Source: Cloacimonetes bacterium TCS62 | GTDB taxonomy: Bacteria; Cloacimonadota; Cloacimonadia; Cloacimonadales; TCS61 | NCBI GenBank assembly: GCA_001577185.1 | Contig: LSCM01000029.1 | Location: 1 to 10,406 of the forward strand | DNA length: 10,406 nucleotides | Direction: 5' to 3' | Part shown: one piece after another, positions 1 through 6,844 of the stretch | Layout: every line of letters begins with the position of its first letter | Position numbering within the stretch: the first letter of the stretch is position 1 | Translations under genes and position numbers: made by a program | Notes under the pieces: generated by a model | Database searches by the model: none | What the model saw: only the letters and a program-made list of their open reading frames with translations | Told to the model about the DNA's origin: nothing

Positions 1-362
1 TTATGAATTGGATATGAACAATTCAAATTATTATCTAATTTACTAATCCTATTAGCGATAGATCTTTCTCTACGATATTCAGTTATTCTGTCTTCAATAT
101 AGTTTCTTTGTTTGATCAGTTTTCTATAGTTTTTGGGTAGATAATTATTTTCATATTCAATTTGATAAATGTTATTCATTTTAGCGGCTATACTTGCTAG
201 AGTAGTCGAGTTTGCAGATATAGTAAGCACACTATCCTGATCTTCCATCTTTACATTAACAATTTTTATACCTAAGTACCTAATAGAGAGAGAAAATTCT
301 TCGGCAGATAATGCAGTAAAACAAAGAATTAGAAGTAAAACAAACTTAATTTTTATTTTCAT
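1..362 (-). CDS. Exported DUF3108-like protein, C-terminus cut by window edge
   Basis: The frame opens with an ATG at 362 and is still open at position 1, so only the first 120 residues are visible. Residues 1-20 (MKIKIKFVLLLILCFTALSA) are a classic Sec signal peptide with a likely cut after LSA. The mature part begins EEFSLSIRYLGIKIVNVKME. It continues with a strand-rich stretch, then a Tyr/Arg-rich part (IEYENNYLPKNYRK, ITEYRRERS). This resembles the start of DUF3108 periplasmic/outer-membrane-associated proteins, whose N-terminus typically reads as a 'sYLGI.aG...' strand followed by a 'P..yr...' segment. The start overlaps the end of the upstream CBS-domain gene by 17 bp, so the two are probably co-transcribed and coupled. 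No strong Shine-Dalgarno is seen. The family call rests on memory of the motif layout and is moderate; export is well supported. Confidence 0.7.
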   Translation of the reverse strand, partial: MKIKIKFVLLLILCFTALSAEEFSLSIRYLGIKIVNVKMEDQDSVLTISANSTTLASIAAKMNNIYQIEYENNYLPKNYRKLIKQRNYIEDRITEYRRERSIANRISKLDNNLNCSYPIH

Positions 363-1620
363 TATTTTGAGATTTGAGTCTCATTTTTACATATTGTATC
401 CTTTGTCCAACAAGATCAATGATCTCAAATTCCGTGTTATCTTCCAAGGTAATAATTTCATGTTTTACCGGAATTCTGTTAAATTGGTCAAACAGAAAAT
501 CAGCCAAGTTATCGTAACTTTCATCATCAATATTCAGCTCAAATTCTTCATTAAGTTCTACAATAGAATACATTCCACTTATAACATATTCATCGTCATT
601 TTTAGGTACAATTAAAGGTTTTTCTTTATCTAATTCATCACGTATCTCACCGACCAATTCTTCAAGTATATCTTCAAGAGTGATTAAACCCGAAGTTCCT
701 CCATACTCATCAACAACAATAGCAATCTGTATTTTTTTTGTTTTAAATTGATTAAACAATTTTTGAATTTTTACATTTTCAGTAACTATAATTGGTGGCC
801 TTAATAATGAACTTATATTTGATGTCTTGGAATTGAGAATGACATCTTTCGCATAAAGAATTCCAGTGATATTATCTATGCTTTTTTTATAAACCGGAAT
901 TTTAGAATGGCCAGAATTATTAAATAACTTAACAGCATTGGATAATCCTTGAGAATAGTCTAACGCTTCAATATCAACTCTAGGCACCATGATTCCCTTT
1001 GCTGATGTAGTAGAAAACCTAAATATACTCGATATTATTTTTTTCTCTGTCTCCTCTAAAGAATGCTGAGTAGATTCCGATTTAACAAGATTCTTAATAT
1101 CTTCAGTTGTAATTTTACCATGCTCTAATCTAGTTTTTTTGGTTGAAAACAAAGTACTGATTAATTCCAATATTTTTATCAATGGCCAAAAAACGTATTT
1201 TACGATTTCTAATAAAAAACTAGAAATTTTTGCAAATTTCTTAGGAGAAGAAAAGGCTAATAATTTAGGAGTTATCTCACCGAATACAAGGAGCAATAAA
1301 GTCATTATAATTATCTCGGAAGTTAACAATATTGATTTTGAAGTGTGAATAAGGTACTTTTCACCTATGTTGATGGCAATTATTGCAGCAGTAGAAGATG
1401 CTGCCACATTGACTAGAGTATTACCTAATAAGATAATTATCAATAATTCTCGAGGATTTTTTAAAAGTCTAACAATTCTACGAGAATTTTTACTTGCTTC
1501 TTTCTCGATCTTAATTAATTGTAACTTGGATAATGAAAAGAATGCAGTTTCAGATCCAGAAAAAAAAGCGGAAAGAATTAAATACCCAATTATGGATACA
1601 ATCGAAAATGTTTCTTCCAA
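346..1620 (-). CDS. CNNM/CorC-HlyC family membrane protein with CBS pair
   Basis: This 424-residue protein has the standard three-part layout of the CorC/HlyC ('hemolysin-like') family, which is linked to Mg2+/cation transport. Residues about 6-157 form the CNNM (DUF21) transmembrane domain. It has hydrophobic segments at 6-30, 58-84, 98-123 and 134-157, the SGSETAFFSL signature (21-30) and the GEITPK motif (114-119). Residues about 205-330 are two CBS domains (MVPRVDIEAL; VVDEYGGTSGLITLEDILEE), which usually bind adenine nucleotides. Residues about 340-416 are the C-terminal CorC_HlyC domain (YDNLADFLFDQFNRIP). The start is TTG at 1620; an in-frame TAA at 1624-1626 leaves only ATT (1623) as an alternative. 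Its Shine-Dalgarno AAGGAG overlaps the TAA stop of ybeY. Last but one in the pgpH-ybeY operon. The family is certain; the transported ion is not readable from sequence. Confidence 0.95.
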   Translation of the reverse strand: MEETFSIVSIIGYLILSAFFSGSETAFFSLSKLQLIKIEKEASKNSRRIVRLLKNPRELLIIILLGNTLVNVAASSTAAIIAINIGEKYLIHTSKSILLTSEIIIMTLLLLVFGEITPKLLAFSSPKKFAKISSFLLEIVKYVFWPLIKILELISTLFSTKKTRLEHGKITTEDIKNLVKSESTQHSLEETEKKIISSIFRFSTTSAKGIMVPRVDIEALDYSQGLSNAVKLFNNSGHSKIPVYKKSIDNITGILYAKDVILNSKTSNISSLLRPPIIVTENVKIQKLFNQFKTKKIQIAIVVDEYGGTSGLITLEDILEELVGEIRDELDKEKPLIVPKNDDEYVISGMYSIVELNEEFELNIDDESYDNLADFLFDQFNRIPVKHEIITLEDNTEFEIIDLVGQRIQYVKMRLKSQNNENKN

Positions 1621-1636
1621 AATTTACTATAACTCC

Positions 1637-2062
1637 TTATATTAATTTTAAATATTTTTTCTCTTTAGATCGCATGATGATCGCATCATCCTTTTCCAAA
1701 TGATCATAGTCTAATAGATGTAATAAACCATGTAAAAAAAGAATTTGCAATTCTGAATTTAAGGATCGATCTTCTTTTTGTGATGCTGCGACATTACTGT
1801 CAATGATTATATCGCCAAGTAAAGGTATATTTGGTATATCAGCTTTGAAGGAGATTACGTCTGTAAACTCATCTCTACCAAGATATTTTTTGTTTAGCTT
1901 TTTGATAGAATCATCCGAACACAATTTTAAAGAAACAAAACTATCACTATCCAGCTTTTCGTGTTCGATTATTAAATCAACTATTTTCGTGAATAGTTGG
2001 ATCGGGATTTTAAGGTCAGTGCCATTGCTAAATTGAACACTATTTTCTTTCTGGGTATTCAA
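1637..2062 (-). CDS. ybeY: Endoribonuclease YbeY (16S rRNA maturation / ribosome quality control)
   Basis: This 141-residue metal-dependent endoribonuclease acts in 16S rRNA 3'-end processing and late 30S quality control in the cytoplasm. The diagnostic zinc motif H-x3-H-x5-H is present as HGLLHLLDYDH with H111, H115 and H121. Upstream family blocks are also clear: LNKKYLGRDEFTDVISF at 56-72 and LLGDIIID at 81-88. The usual Gly after HLL is Asp here, a small deviation. The start is TTG at 2062 inside the end of the HD-phosphodiesterase gene (23-bp overlap). A TAG lies shortly upstream in frame and no ATG or GTG lies between, so TTG is forced unless a rarer codon is used. An AGGAG sits about 15 nt upstream, a long spacing, which suggests coupling to translation of the upstream gene. 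Its TAA is the first part of the TAAGGAG that serves the next gene. Confidence 0.96.
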   Translation of the reverse strand: MNTQKENSVQFSNGTDLKIPIQLFTKIVDLIIEHEKLDSDSFVSLKLCSDDSIKKLNKKYLGRDEFTDVISFKADIPNIPLLGDIIIDSNVAASQKEDRSLNSELQILFLHGLLHLLDYDHLEKDDAIIMRSKEKKYLKLI

Positions 2063-4124
2063 GACGCTTTCTATAAACTCCTAATAAAATTGGTAACATA
2101 TACGATTTAATGATCTCTAATTCTTTTATGGTTATTGGGCATTCATTCAGCTGCTCTTCCTCGATTAAATTTGATACAGTTCTATCTAGTACACCTTTTA
2201 TGCTATCTTCAGTTACATCATCTAACGATTTAGTCGTTGATTCAACTATATCTGCAATCATGACAATAGCTGCTTCTTTAATTTGAGGTTTAGGTCCATT
2301 ATAGTGAAAATCTTCATCATTTATCTCAATTTCTGTTTTTTGTGCTTTATCATAAAAATACTTGATCTTTCCTTTACCATGATGTTGACGAATTATTTGA
2401 ATAACAGGTTGAGGAAGATTGTATTTTTTTGCTAAAGATAAGCCATCATTTATATGATCACGGATCACTCTAGAACTTTCATTAGCCATCAATTTATCAT
2501 GAAGTTCAGTTGATTCAGAATTATTTTCAATAAATAGATTTGGATTTTCAATTTTACCGATATCATGATAATAACTTCCTACTCTTGCAAGTAAATGATT
2601 TGCTCCTATCGCTTCTGCTGCACTTTCAGCTAAATTACCAACGATGATCGAGTGATGATAGGTCCCGGGGGCTAATTTAGATAACTTCTGCATAAGAGGA
2701 TTTTCAAAATTAAGTAATTCCAATAGTATTTGCTTAGTTGCTAAATTTAGTTTTTTTTCAATGAGAGGTGTGATAATAGCAAAAGCAATAATTGAAATTA
2801 AACATGAACCAATTCCCCATAAAATGTGTTTCCCATACAAAGTGATGCTATCCATTCTGATCAGTGAAGTTGCAGTGATAGCAATAAAAAAAGAAGCTAT
2901 TAGATAAAGTGTTTGTGGATAATATTGCTGTGTGTTTTTTATTTTTTTTAATGCAATTATTCCACCTAAAGTACCCAAACTTAAGATCACAGGATTAATA
3001 ATGCTCCAGTGTAGGAACAATGCAACTAATATTAAATTAATAAAATTGTACAAAATACCGATAAGGGGATTAAAAATAACTGCTATAAGTAACACGGAAA
3101 AACTGAAAGGTATCAATAGAGAAGGAACAACCAGGATATAATTAAATAAAATTGTCACCATAATAGTAAAAAGGAGACTACTAAGTATAACAATAAATCT
3201 TTGAGTAGAAGAATATCTTGATTCAAAAAACATCTCTAAAATATATTTGAACAAGAACAGTATAAAAAAGCTTAAGACGAAGACTCCTAAGAAAGGTAAT
3301 ACACCCAAATCGTCTGGTTTATTGGAATGATAATCAATAGCAGCTTGTTTCAATGATTTTAGTTTCAAGATCTCTAAAGAAGTTACTTTCTGATTTTTTC
3401 CTATTATTTTCTCATTTTTTTGAACTTTGCCTATTCTAGTTTGAACTTTATCTTCTGCTTTTTGCTTTTCCAATTTGGTTATTTCTTGATCAACAATAAT
3501 ATTTTCAATTAAAATCTGATCAGCAATTTTCTTGATAATTTCATCTTCGATTTTTTTTGATGATAATAAAGTTAATTTTTCTTTAGCCTCATCTAAACTA
3601 TACAATCTACCTAATTTGTAGGGTATGATTCTGTTAAACTTTGCAACTTTGATTGTTTGATATTTATAATCGTTAGGGTAAATTCCAATATCAAATATTT
3701 TTGTGAAATTTTCTGATAAAATATTGTAAAGATCCTGTCTTATTTTTAAATTAGATAAATAGCGAATAAATTTTATCTCAAAATTATAACCCTTTTTACT
3801 TAATATTTTTTTTATCTTAGCAGGATCGTTTTCCGAAAATTGTTGGAAAAAGAAATCTAAGTTTTTTTGAGCGTTAAATTTTAAACTTTCTGAAACTTTA
3901 AATATCGGTTTAACTTTGTCAGCAGCTAGTTCACGTTCTATTTTAAGTGTTTCAGGACTTTTTTGAACATAAAAATCAAATGGCGCAATTATATCTTTTT
4001 CAGCGATCTCGCCAAGTTTCAAGTCGTAATCATAAGAAAAAGACCTATAGGGATTAATAAAGAAGTATAAGCCTGAGATGATCAATGCTGTTAGTATAAT
4101 TAAATAAAGTTTTAAGTGTTTCAT
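2040..4124 (-). CDS. pgpH: 7TM-HD family phosphodiesterase (PgpH type, probable c-di-AMP hydrolase)
   Basis: This is a 694-residue membrane protein. A signal-anchor helix (about 5-24) is followed by a large lysine-rich extracytoplasmic region to about 270 (the 7TMR-HD extracellular domain). About seven hydrophobic helices occupy 273-455, and a cytoplasmic HD domain covers about 478-690. Metal and catalytic residues are visible: PGTYHHSIIVGNLAE (H490/H491), YYHDIGK (H520, D521), RDHI (H557), QHHGKG (H581/H582) and ADIVEST (D625). In Listeria PgpH this HD domain degrades cyclic di-AMP; c-di-AMP as substrate here is inferred from the family. I chose the ATG at 4124 (MKHLKLYL). A longer frame from TTG at 4151 would begin inside the loop of a hairpin and add nine non-conserved residues. 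No close Shine-Dalgarno precedes the ATG; a GGAGG lies about 20 nt away within the hairpin. Lies directly upstream of ybeY, the usual gene order. Confidence 0.93.
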   Translation of the reverse strand: MKHLKLYLIILTALIISGLYFFINPYRSFSYDYDLKLGEIAEKDIIAPFDFYVQKSPETLKIERELAADKVKPIFKVSESLKFNAQKNLDFFFQQFSENDPAKIKKILSKKGYNFEIKFIRYLSNLKIRQDLYNILSENFTKIFDIGIYPNDYKYQTIKVAKFNRIIPYKLGRLYSLDEAKEKLTLLSSKKIEDEIIKKIADQILIENIIVDQEITKLEKQKAEDKVQTRIGKVQKNEKIIGKNQKVTSLEILKLKSLKQAAIDYHSNKPDDLGVLPFLGVFVLSFFILFLFKYILEMFFESRYSSTQRFIVILSSLLFTIMVTILFNYILVVPSLLIPFSFSVLLIAVIFNPLIGILYNFINLILVALFLHWSIINPVILSLGTLGGIIALKKIKNTQQYYPQTLYLIASFFIAITATSLIRMDSITLYGKHILWGIGSCLISIIAFAIITPLIEKKLNLATKQILLELLNFENPLMQKLSKLAPGTYHHSIIVGNLAESAAEAIGANHLLARVGSYYHDIGKIENPNLFIENNSESTELHDKLMANESSRVIRDHINDGLSLAKKYNLPQPVIQIIRQHHGKGKIKYFYDKAQKTEIEINDEDFHYNGPKPQIKEAAIVMIADIVESTTKSLDDVTEDSIKGVLDRTVSNLIEEEQLNECPITIKELEIIKSYMLPILLGVYRKRLEYPERK

Positions 4125-4137
4125 AATCAGAATGTTA

Positions 4138-4166
4138 AGAAAGCCTCCCAAAATGAGAGGCTTTCT
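4138..4166 (-). terminator. Hairpin terminator / attenuator between the LysM gene and pgpH
   Basis: AGAAAGCCTC and GAGGCTTTCT form a perfect 10-bp stem around a 9-nt loop. On the minus strand the hairpin lies 17 nt after the stop of the LysM gene and ends in TTTCTT, a weak U-run. It probably terminates the lipoprotein-LysM transcript, perhaps partially. The 3' arm carries GGAGG, the only Shine-Dalgarno-like sequence ahead of pgpH, and the hairpin would bury it. Confidence 0.7.
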
Positions 4167-4183
4167 AAAAGTTATTCCTCAGA

Positions 4184-5071
4184 TCAATCTCTTGGAATTT
4201 CAAAGATCTGATTTGGATATATCAAATCTGGATCTTTAATTTTATCCTTATTTGCTCTGTAGATCATAGGCCATTTTGCAGCGTTACCATATACTTCAGG
4301 ATATGAAGATATCTTCCAAAGACATTCTCCTTTATATACTTTCCATTTGTAAGGTAATCCACGGGGAATTTTGATAACTTGATCCGGATAGATTAAATTT
4401 GGATCTTTAATTTGATCTCTATTAGCTCTGTAGATGATAGGCCATTTAGACATATCACCATAAATGAAACTGTAGCGAGCAATCTTAGATAACCAATCAC
4501 CCTTAACTACAGTATATGAATCTTCATAGTACTTAGGTTTGGCATTTTCCAAACTCATTGATAAATTTTCTATCTTGTTATCTAGATCTGAAAAATCTTT
4601 TCTGTAATCGGGAGCTTTTGCATATTTTGTTTGTTTATAATCTTTGTATTCTGCAATCAATCCACGTACTGCTTTTTTTGTTTTCCAAAGTTGTTTATCG
4701 GATAAATTATCCCAATTTGCAATTTTTTTATTGAAATAATCAATCTTCCTCTGGATCATAGGAAAATCTGATTCACTTACATCAATATCTTTAAGAATTT
4801 GGTTATACACCATGTCATATTCTTCATTTGTTTTAGCTAATTTAGCTTTCAATTCTTCGATCTTTGCGGAATACTTCTCTTGATTAGCTATTGCGTCAGC
4901 TTTCATTTGCTGATAATCAGCCAATGAATTTTCTAGATTTTCCCAATAACGTAATCTTTCTTCTTTTTTTAATTCCTTATATTCTTCTTCATTCAAATAT
5001 GTTACTTTTGCTTGAAGAAATACGGGGACAATTATTAAAACTGCTAATGAAATTATTAATATTTTCTTCAT
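4184..5071 (-). CDS. Secreted coiled-coil protein with two C-terminal LysM domains
   Basis: This is a 295-residue exported protein. Residues 1-21 (MKKILIISLAVLIIVPVFLQA) are a signal peptide. Residues about 28-180 are Lys/Glu-rich and predicted helical or coiled-coil. Two LysM domains follow at about 186-237 and 243-294. The repeats match closely: (S/A)KWP(I/M)IYRAN occurs in both, as does IKDP(N/D)LIYP(D/N)Q followed by IPR. LysM domains bind N-acetylglucosamine-containing glycans, usually peptidoglycan, so a periplasmic wall-bound structural role is likely. The ATG at 5071 is preferred because AGGAG at 5079-5083 is 7 nt from it; the ATG at 5077 is only 1 nt from that site. The Shine-Dalgarno overlaps the TAG stop of the upstream lipoprotein, so the two genes form an operon. 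No catalytic domain is visible. Confidence 0.9.
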   Translation of the reverse strand: MKKILIISLAVLIIVPVFLQAKVTYLNEEEYKELKKEERLRYWENLENSLADYQQMKADAIANQEKYSAKIEELKAKLAKTNEEYDMVYNQILKDIDVSESDFPMIQRKIDYFNKKIANWDNLSDKQLWKTKKAVRGLIAEYKDYKQTKYAKAPDYRKDFSDLDNKIENLSMSLENAKPKYYEDSYTVVKGDWLSKIARYSFIYGDMSKWPIIYRANRDQIKDPNLIYPDQVIKIPRGLPYKWKVYKGECLWKISSYPEVYGNAAKWPMIYRANKDKIKDPDLIYPNQIFEIPRD

Positions 5072-5081
5072 TTTCATACTC

Positions 5082-5333
5082 CTATTCCATAACCTTTAAT
5101 TCATGTTGATATTTAATAAGGCTCTCTAATTCAGCATCTTTCTTTGAAAGTTCAGCTTCAAGATTATCCATTTCTGTCTTAAGCTCATTAGCTTTTTCCT
5201 CTTCCATATTAGCTTCCGATTCTGCTGTATCTAATTGTACTTTAGTCACCGGTGGTGGTGGGGGAGCACAAGCAGATAACAAAAAAGAAGCTATAATCAC
5301 TAAACCAAATAAAAGTTTAAATGTCTTTTTCAT
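5082..5333 (-). CDS. Small outer-membrane-type lipoprotein with coiled coil
   Basis: This is an 83-residue lipoprotein. A positively charged start and hydrophobic core lead to the lipobox LLSAC, with the lipidated cysteine at 22. A PPPPP linker follows. Residues about 33-75 are Glu/Lys/Leu-rich with heptad-like spacing, consistent with a helical coiled coil as in Lpp-like lipoproteins. The ATG at 5333 has AAGGAG 5 nt upstream. The stop (TAG at 5082-5084) lies within the Shine-Dalgarno of the LysM gene. The pairing of a coiled-coil lipoprotein with a coiled-coil LysM protein suggests a shared role linking outer membrane and peptidoglycan; this is an inference. I do not recognise a named family. 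Confidence 0.85.
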   Translation of the reverse strand: MKKTFKLLFGLVIIASFLLSACAPPPPPVTKVQLDTAESEANMEEEKANELKTEMDNLEAELSKKDAELESLIKYQHELKVME

Positions 5334-5387
5334 AGTATCTCCTTTATAATTTTTTTTTAAAATTACTATTTTACTACTTTACGTCTA

Positions 5388-5415
5388 ATTATCCAGAATA
5401 AGCAATGATTGTCAA
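5388..5415 (-). promoter_or_regulatory. Sigma70-type promoter for the lipoprotein-LysM operon
   Basis: On the minus strand TTGACA (5415-5410) is a perfect -35 box. It is followed after 16 bp by GATAAT (5393-5388), a five-of-six match to the -10 box. This would give a leader of about 45-50 nt before the lipoprotein ATG at 5333. Confidence 0.75.
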
Positions 5416-5482
5416 GGAGAAAGCAAAATATAATAACATTTTTTAATAAATTTATTAAAAAGAGATAAAGAAAATTTTTTAA

Positions 5483-5510
5483 TTGACAATTTAATAAAAC
5501 AAATAACAAT
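5483..5510 (+). promoter_or_regulatory. Probable promoter for the 55-aa ORF and DUF2809 gene
   Basis: TTGACA at 5483-5488 is followed after 16 bp by AACAAT (5505-5510), a four-of-six -10 box, about 30 bp before the ATG at 5541. It faces away from the lipoprotein promoter, so 5334-5540 is a divergent intergenic region. Confidence 0.5.
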
Positions 5511-5540
5511 TTAAGAAGTAGATATCTTTTAGGGGGTAAA

Positions 5541-5708
5541 ATGAGTCATAAAGAACGTTATATAGTAAAGACTGGAAAAGGTAAAATACTAAAATTTACT
5601 GATGAACTAGAAACTGCGCTTAAGATCAAGGAAGAGCACAAAATCGAAGGTGCTTATATAGAGGACAAAAAAAATCCTAAAAAACATAAACAAACTTATT
5701 TTCATTGA
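5541..5708 (+). CDS. Unrecognised 55-aa basic protein
   Basis: This short frame runs from ATG at 5541 to TGA at 5706-5708. It is supported by an unusually strong Shine-Dalgarno (AGGGGG at 5531-5536, 4 nt before the ATG) and an upstream TTGACA promoter box. The protein starts MSHKERYIVKTGKGKILKFT, is rich in Lys and Glu, and ends KKHKQTYFH. It has no signal peptide, membrane segment or cysteine. The middle (TDELETALKIKEEHKIEGAYIED) looks like a short helix followed by a strand. It precedes the DUF2809 gene by 19 nt on the same strand and may form an operon with it. I do not recognise the family. It could be a small regulatory or nucleic-acid-binding protein, but nothing proves that. Confidence 0.7.
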   Translation: MSHKERYIVKTGKGKILKFTDELETALKIKEEHKIEGAYIEDKKNPKKHKQTYFH

Positions 5709-5727
5709 TAATCACTGAGTTATTTCT

Positions 5728-6120
5728 TTGAAATTAAAAAGAAAGATTACTTTATTACTGCTTTTGGTAATAACACCCTTGGGCTTCCTAAGTAAACTTT
5801 ATAATGGTACCTATGCAAATTGGCTAAATAACTCCTTTGGTGGTATATTATATGAAATTTTTTGGTGTTTGGTCATATTTTTTTTCTTGTATAATTCAAA
5901 AATATTGAAAATAGTCTTCGGTGTGTTTCTTATTACTTCTTCATTGGAGTTTTTGCAACTTTGGCATCCACCTTTTCTACAATTAATTCGAAGTAACTTT
6001 ATAGGAAGAACGATCATTGGAACATCATTCGTACCTAGTGATTTTGTCTACTATCTGATAGGATCTTGCTTAGGATGGTTTATTCTTACTTGGATAAGCA
6101 ACCTACAAGTTTCTAACTGA
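5728..6120 (+). CDS. DUF2809 family integral membrane protein
   Basis: This is a 130-residue, strongly hydrophobic protein with about four membrane helices (8-22, 38-54, 60-77, 105-123). It shows the pattern of DUF2809 proteins: an early G.lSkly..tyanWl segment, SSLEFLQLWHPPFLQLIR in the middle (glutamate in a helix followed by Q-(L/W)-x-P), then a Gly/Ser-rich turn and SDFVYYLIGSCLGW. The function of the family is unknown. The start is TTG at 5728; a TGA at 5716-5718 rules out a longer ATG start, and the Shine-Dalgarno is weak (GAG). The 3' end overlaps the convergent S24 regulator gene by 18 bp. The family assignment is from motif memory. Confidence 0.8.
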   Translation: MKLKRKITLLLLLVITPLGFLSKLYNGTYANWLNNSFGGILYEIFWCLVIFFFLYNSKILKIVFGVFLITSSLEFLQLWHPPFLQLIRSNFIGRTIIGTSFVPSDFVYYLIGSCLGWFILTWISNLQVSN

Positions 6121-6750
6121 CATTACAGCAATTCCGACTAAAACTGATCTTTTGAGTATTTCTTTATCTAATAGAATTGGGGAATAATCTTTATTATAAG
6201 GTTGCAAAAGAATTTCTTTCCCTTTGGAAAATGTTCTTACTTTTTTTAAAGTGACCTCTCCATCAGTTTGGATTAAGCAAATTCTACCATCAGCTGCATC
6301 CCAATTATCATTCTGCTTTATGATTACAACATTTCCGTTAGATATGTAAGGATCCATGCTATCTCCGCTGGCATAAAAAGCAAAATATTTGTTAAAATTA
6401 CCATTTAAGGAATTTGTGTCCATCATAATATGATCAAGTGGTTCTGCTGCTTCAATCTCTTGAGGAGAACCACAACTAACTCCCTCAAATATAGGAAGAT
6501 AATAATAATCTCTATCTCCAATTTTCTTAATATTTCTTGTTGGGAACATCGAACCTTCACCAGTGATCAACCAATTGATATTTATGTTATAAGTAAATGC
6601 GAGCTTATCTAAGAAATCGTAATTTGGGTAAGTTTTTCCTTTAATATAGCGGTTTATAACCACATTTGAAGTATTTAATTCTTTTGCTAAACCTACTTGG
6701 GTTAACTTCAGCTTTTTCAATACAGTCTTTAATCGTTTACCAAAAGTCAT
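6103..6750 (-). CDS. XRE-S24 self-cleaving transcriptional repressor (LexA/phage C2-like)
   Basis: This 215-residue regulator has two domains. Residues about 4-62 are an XRE-type helix-turn-helix (LTQVGLAKELNTSNVVINRY), followed by INWLITGEGSMFP, the usual end of the Cro/C1-type domain. Residues about 84-214 are a peptidase S24 domain. The catalytic serine is S131 in ASGDSMDP, and the general-base lysine is K169 in GEVTLKKV. A Cys-Gly bond at 93-94 (GVSCGSP) sits where LexA-type proteins are cut; UmuD uses Cys-Gly there and LexA uses Ala-Gly. All parts for RecA-stimulated self-cleavage are therefore present, and a damage-responsive role is inferred. The ATG at 6750 has a GGAGG Shine-Dalgarno (AACCTCCTA on the plus strand). 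Two palindromic sites just upstream suggest autoregulation. The gene lies downstream of selD on the same strand. It could be a stray prophage repressor or a host SOS-type regulator. Confidence 0.93.
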   Translation of the reverse strand: MTFGKRLKTVLKKLKLTQVGLAKELNTSNVVINRYIKGKTYPNYDFLDKLAFTYNININWLITGEGSMFPTRNIKKIGDRDYYYLPIFEGVSCGSPQEIEAAEPLDHIMMDTNSLNGNFNKYFAFYASGDSMDPYISNGNVVIIKQNDNWDAADGRICLIQTDGEVTLKKVRTFSKGKEILLQPYNKDYSPILLDKEILKRSVLVGIAVMSVRNL

Positions 6751-6771
6751 TCTAACCTCCTACAAAGCATA

Positions 6772-6787
6772 TTAACTACAAGGTTAA
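6772..6787. promoter_or_regulatory. Operator-like palindrome O1 upstream of the S24 repressor
   Basis: TTAACTACAAGGTTAA is an inverted repeat with TTAAC/GTTAA arms, a near-palindrome with one mismatched pair at the sixth base. It lies 22 bp before the repressor ATG and overlaps a TAATAT -10-like box on the minus strand. It matches the site at 6804-6819 in length, arm sequence and spacer size, so it is probably an autoregulatory binding site. Confidence 0.7.
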
Positions 6788-6803
6788 AAGAAGAACAAGT
6801 AGA

Positions 6804-6819
6804 TTAACTGTCAAGTTAA
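6804..6819. promoter_or_regulatory. Operator-like palindrome O2 upstream of the S24 repressor
   Basis: TTAACTGTCAAGTTAA has perfect 6-bp arms (TTAACT/AGTTAA) around a 4-bp spacer. Its centre is 32 bp from that of the sister site, about three helical turns. Read on the minus strand it contains TTGACA, a perfect -35 box. A bound repressor would block its own promoter. Confidence 0.72.
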
Positions 6820-6844
6820 AAAAGTTGTTTGTAAAAACTCTTGA

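Noticed and set aside
4125..4151. TTG start at 4151 giving pgpH nine extra residues
   Set aside because: It lies in the loop of a terminator-like hairpin, has no ribosome-binding site before it, and the ATG at 4124 directly begins the signal-anchor helix.
5072..5077. ATG at 5077 as start of the LysM protein
   Set aside because: Only 1 nt separates it from the AGGAG; the ATG at 5071 has the normal 7-nt spacing and begins the signal peptide.
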